Positions 5,420-8,114 of a stretch of DNA of 8,114 nucleotides are shown here, in pieces (the stretch's first letter is position 1; each line of letters starts with the position of its first letter). Source of the stretch: an uncultured beta proteobacterium (GTDB taxonomy: Bacteria > Pseudomonadota > Gammaproteobacteria > Burkholderiales > Rhodocyclaceae); NCBI GenBank assembly GCA_903910495.1, contig CAIVZW010000001.1, positions 1 through 8,114 on the forward strand, written 5' to 3'. Position numbers and translations under genes: made by a program. The notes under the pieces are model-generated. The model did no database searches, was not told where the DNA came from, and was given only the letters and a program-made list of their open reading frames with translations.

Positions 5420-7792
5420 TTACGCTGCGTTCGGCTCATCAGTATCCAGATTCCCTATCACCGGATTATTCACCAAGCCAACCGCAGCGCCACGCCGTGC
5501 GCGCTGCCCAAAATGCTTTTCCTCCGAGAGCAGTGCCTTCGGCTTGTTACGGAACACGCCTTTGATGCTGACTACCGACCCCTTGGCGGCGATGATGGAT
5601 TTCAGCGTTTCCTTGCCCTTGAGACCGATGATTTGCACACCCTTGCCGCTGGAAAGCCGCTTCATCTGATCGAGCGGGAAGACAAGCAAACGGCCGTCCT
5701 CCGACAGCGCGGCGATGTGGTCCATACCGGCGCTGCGTACGATTGGAGCGGGGGGCAGGATGGTTGAGCCGTCTTCCAGGGTCAGGAAGGCCTTGCCGGC
5801 CTTCTGCCGCGAGAGCAGGTCGCCGTAGGTGCAGATGAAGCCGTAGCCGGAGGTCTTGGCGATGAGCAGTTCGTCTTCCGGCTTGCCAGTGAGCACATGT
5901 GCAATCTTGCCGGAACCGATCTCGATGAACGAGGGTAGCGGCGTACCCATGCCGCGCCCGTCGGGCAGGGCGGCGATCGGCACGGTGAAAGCGCGGCCTG
6001 CGCTGGAGATGATCACCAGCGAGTCGACCGAACGGCACTCGAACGCCGAGCCGGGGCCGTCGCCATCCTTGTAGACGACGCCGGAGAGGTCGAGCCCATG
6101 GCCCTGGCGCACACGCGCCCAGCCCTTGTCGGAGACAATCAGCGTTACCGGTTCGTCGGTGACGGCGGCGACTTCCGAGCGCGAGGCCATCGACGCGGCT
6201 TCGATCAGCGTACGCCGGTCATCGCCGTGCTTGCTGGCGTCGGCCTTGATCTCGCGGATGACCAGCCGGCGCAGCAGCGTGTCGCTGTCCAGCAGCTTGA
6301 TCAGCTCCTCCTTCTCGGCGCGCAGCTTTTCCAGTTCCTGCTCGATCTTGATGCCTTCGAGTCGGGCGAGCTGGCGCAGGCGGATTTCGAGGATGTCCTC
6401 GGCCTGACGGTCGGAGAGCAGGAAGCGGGCGATCAGCGCCGGCTTGGGTTCATCCGATTCGCGGATGAGGTGAATCACTTCGTCGATGTTGAGGAAGACG
6501 ATGTGCCGGCCTTCGAGGATGTGGATACGGTCATTGGCTTTGGCCAGACGGAATTCGGTGCGCCGGCGCACGGTCGTTACTCTGAACTGGCACCATTCGC
6601 CGATCAGGTCAGCCAGCGTTTTCTGGCACGGACGGCCGTCGATGCCGACGGCTACAAGGTTGATCGGCGCGGTGGTTTCGAGGCTGGTATGGGCGAGCAG
6701 CAGGGCGACGAATTCGTCGCGGTCGAGACGTGAACTCACTGGTTCGAAGACGAGGCGGATGTCGTCGTCCTTGCCTGATTCGTCGCGCGCACGTTCGAGT
6801 TGCGAGGCAAACAGGGCCTTTAGCTGCGCGGCCGACTGTTCGATGGATTTCTTGCCCGGTTTCGGTTGCGGATTCATCAGCGCGCCAATTTCGGTGAGCA
6901 CGCGGGCCGAGGAGACGCCGGGCGGCAACTCCTTGATCACCAGTTGCCAGGCGCCGCGCGCCATTTCCTCGAATTCGTAGCGGGCGCGTACGCGCAGGCT
7001 GCCACGGCCGCTACTGTAGGCACTGACGATTTCTGCCAGGGTCGAGATGATCTGCCCGCCGCCGGGGTAGTCCGGGCCGGGTATGTGCTCCATCAGTTCG
7101 GCAACGCCGGCCGACGGGTTCTGCAGCTTGTGGATGGCGGCCGCCGCAACCTCGCGCAGATTGTGCGAGGGCATTTCAGTGGCCATGCCGACGGCGATTC
7201 CGGAAGCGCCGTTGAGCAGCGAGAAGGGCAGGCGGGCAGGCAGAAAGGCCGGTTCCTGGAACGAACCATCGTAGTTGGGCTGGTAGTCGACCGTGCCTTC
7301 GCCGAGTTCGCCGAGCAGCAGTTCGGCGATCGGCGCCAGACGCGCTTCGGTGTAGCGCATGGCCGCCGCGCCGTCGCCGTCGCGCGAGCCGAAGTTGCCT
7401 TGCCCGTCGACCAGCGGGTAGCGCAGCGAGAAGGGCTGGGCAATGCGCACCATGGCGTCATAGGAGGACGTGTCGCCGTGCGGATGGTATTTGCCGATCA
7501 CATCGCCAACCACGCGCGCCGACTTCACCGGTTTGGCCCCGGCCATCAGGCCAAGTTCGCGCATGGCAAAGAGCACGCGGCGTTGCACCGGCTTCTGGCC
7601 GTCCTTCACATCCGGCAGGGCGCGACCCTTGACCACGGCGATGGCGTATTCGAGGTAGTCGCGCGAGGCCGATTCATGCAACAGGATGCTCTCACCGTCG
7701 TCGTCTTCCGCTATTGCAGGTATCGCAGCCGGTGGGGGTGGCGGTACTTCGGCTAGCGGCAGGTCGTCGAACAGGTCAGGGGTGCTGGGCAT
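5420..7792 (-). CDS. parC: DNA topoisomerase IV subunit A
   Basis: This is the 790-residue breakage-reunion subunit of topoisomerase IV, which decatenates daughter chromosomes as ParC2ParE2. The core runs from about residue 37 to 515: [27 protein letters not shown] (60-72), [21 protein letters not shown] (87-107), then catalytic Arg146-Tyr147 in [11 protein letters not shown]. The tower and coiled coil include [20 protein letters not shown], and a beta-pinwheel C-terminal domain follows (about 545-770). No GyrA box is present, and the end (HFGQRARRG) resembles betaproteobacterial ParC rather than GyrA. The quinolone-contact positions are Thr108 and Asp112. Residues 1-35 are a proline-rich, acidic extension absent from E. 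coli ParC (752 residues). ATG 7792 has AAGG six bases upstream. parE does not lie next to it in this window. Confidence 0.97.
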   Translation of the reverse strand: MPSTPDLFDDLPLAEVPPPPPAAIPAIAEDDDGESILLHESASRDYLEYAIAVVKGRALPDVKDGQKPVQRRVLFAMRELGLMAGAKPVKSARVVGDVIGKYHPHGDTSSYDAMVRIAQPFSLRYPLVDGQGNFGSRDGDGAAAMRYTEARLAPIAELLLGELGEGTVDYQPNYDGSFQEPAFLPARLPFSLLNGASGIAVGMATEMPSHNLREVAAAAIHKLQNPSAGVAELMEHIPGPDYPGGGQIISTLAEIVSAYSSGRGSLRVRARYEFEEMARGAWQLVIKELPPGVSSARVLTEIGALMNPQPKPGKKSIEQSAAQLKALFASQLERARDESGKDDDIRLVFEPVSSRLDRDEFVALLLAHTSLETTAPINLVAVGIDGRPCQKTLADLIGEWCQFRVTTVRRRTEFRLAKANDRIHILEGRHIVFLNIDEVIHLIRESDEPKPALIARFLLSDRQAEDILEIRLRQLARLEGIKIEQELEKLRAEKEELIKLLDSDTLLRRLVIREIKADASKHGDDRRTLIEAASMASRSEVAAVTDEPVTLIVSDKGWARVRQGHGLDLSGVVYKDGDGPGSAFECRSVDSLVIISSAGRAFTVPIAALPDGRGMGTPLPSFIEIGSGKIAHVLTGKPEDELLIAKTSGYGFICTYGDLLSRQKAGKAFLTLEDGSTILPPAPIVRSAGMDHIAALSEDGRLLVFPLDQMKRLSSGKGVQIIGLKGKETLKSIIAAKGSVVSIKGVFRNKPKALLSEEKHFGQRARRGAAVGLVNNPVIGNLDTDEPNAA

Positions 7793-7810
7793 GTCAATCC
7801 TTGAGAATAA

Positions 7811-7875
7811 TTTAAAAATCCACCGCTGAGGCGCAGAGACACAGAGGTTCCACAGAGAAAAGCAAAGACATGAGG
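7811..7875. repeat. dispersed intergenic repeat of the CTCTGTG type
   Basis: On the + strand the segment holds near-identical octamers in a row: CGCTGAG (7824-7830), GCGCAGAG (7831-7838), ACACAGAG (7839-7846), a GTTC spacer, CACAGAG (7851-7857), then AAAAGCAAAGACATGAGG. It is flanked on the parC side by TTTAAAAATC. From general experience, very similar sequence (on the other strand reading CTTTGCTTTTCTCTGTG...CTCTGTGTCTCTGCG...) recurs between genes in many unrelated bacteria. It is also a common source of false small proteins. The edge lies about 20 bases from the parC start, so it forms part of the parC leader or promoter region. The precise limits are uncertain. Confidence 0.6.
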
Positions 7876-7978
7876 TTCCTTTATTAAACTCTGCCTCGCC
7901 GGGCTGGAGCCTGTATTTGGTAACCCACGGGAATTGTCTTCACTCATCTTCGCATCTTGTTTCCAATGCACAATGGAC

Positions 7979-8113
7979 TTACTTCGAACCCTTGTCGGCA
8001 GTGAAGCGTGCGGCGAACTCGTCCTGCGTTTTCTGCTCACGCCGTACCTCCTGCGCTTCCTCGCTGGCGAAGTGGCGATCGGATAGCGTATCGAAGGCCT
8101 TGAGTTTCTTTCG
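7979..8113 (-). CDS. unidentified protein, C-terminal 44 residues only
   Basis: On the minus strand the frame is open from the right edge to a TAA at 7979-7981. It encodes a highly charged, soluble-looking tail with KKLKAF near the left end, then SEEAQEVRREQKTQDEF and a final TADKGSK. It would be mostly helical. Third codon positions are mainly G or C, as in the neighbouring genes, which supports real coding. I do not recognise the family; it is not the C-terminus of ParE that I would expect. It is on the same strand as parC, with a 186-base gap that contains the repeat, so it need not share a transcript with parC. Confidence 0.55.
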   Translation of the reverse strand, partial: RKKLKAFDTLSDRHFASEEAQEVRREQKTQDEFAARFTADKGSK

Positions 8114-8114
8114 C

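Noticed and set aside
4611..5669. 352-codon + strand open frame across the end of the MFS gene and the parC 3' end
   Set aside because: It overlaps two convincing genes in other frames and runs through the 13-bp hairpin. The product is Arg/Ala/Pro-rich frame-shift sequence.
6866..7756. 296-codon + strand open frame inside parC
   Set aside because: It lies antisense to a fully conserved parC. Its product shows the odd composition of an antisense GC-rich gene and no known motif.
7753..8040. 95-codon minus-strand frame upstream of parC
   Set aside because: Its middle ([18 protein letters not shown]) is just the translation of the dispersed repeat. It overlaps both parC and the unidentified C-terminal frame.
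7973..8086. 37-codon + strand frame from ATG 7973
   Set aside because: It is antisense to the minus-strand frame that runs off the window edge, and it has no ribosome-binding site.

Overview
The window reads as chromosomal DNA of a GC-rich (roughly 60 percent) Gram-negative bacterium, most likely a betaproteobacterium. The clearest lineage marker is the ParC protein, whose catalytic core closely resembles the ParC of Neisseria and other Betaproteobacteria as I remember them. Something like Rhodocyclales is plausible, but I cannot confirm it without a search. I see no tRNA, rRNA, CRISPR array, intact insertion sequence or phage gene.

Left part (1-1252, + strand): the 3' end of a DprE1-like FAD oxidoreductase is followed 34 bases later by a complete DprE2-like short-chain reductase. 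In mycobacteria this pair epimerises polyprenyl-phospho-ribose to polyprenyl-phospho-arabinose, the donor for D-arabinofuranose. Here the pair probably supplies arabinose for a surface glycan or glycoprotein. The rest of that locus lies to the left of the window.

Middle part (1253-5250): a small minus-strand SemiSWEET sugar transporter (1402-1656) is transcribed divergently from a + strand run of three genes. These are a secreted PhoA-family alkaline phosphatase (1850-3229), an alpha/beta hydrolase (3279-3995) and a 12-helix major facilitator transporter (about 4081-5250). The 193-base divergent region carries a 26-bp near-perfect palindrome just upstream of the phosphatase. The three genes may form one transcript, but their functional link is unclear. 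Scavenging of organic phosphate is the only role the sequence supports directly.

Right part (5251-8114): a perfect 13-bp hairpin sits between the converging MFS and parC genes and is probably a shared terminator. parC (5420-7792, - strand) encodes a full-length topoisomerase IV subunit A with a proline-rich N-terminal extension and a native Thr at the quinolone-contact position. Upstream of parC is a short CTCTGTG-type repeat of the kind scattered in many bacterial genomes. Beyond it lies the last 44 codons of an unidentified charged protein. parE is not adjacent to parC within the window.

The most notable items are the DprE1 homologue with Ala where mycobacterial DprE1 has the benzothiazinone-reactive Cys387, the cysteine-free alkaline phosphatase with an enlarged insertion, the palindrome at 1800-1825, and the repeat at the parC promoter. 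I found no clearly new multi-gene system.
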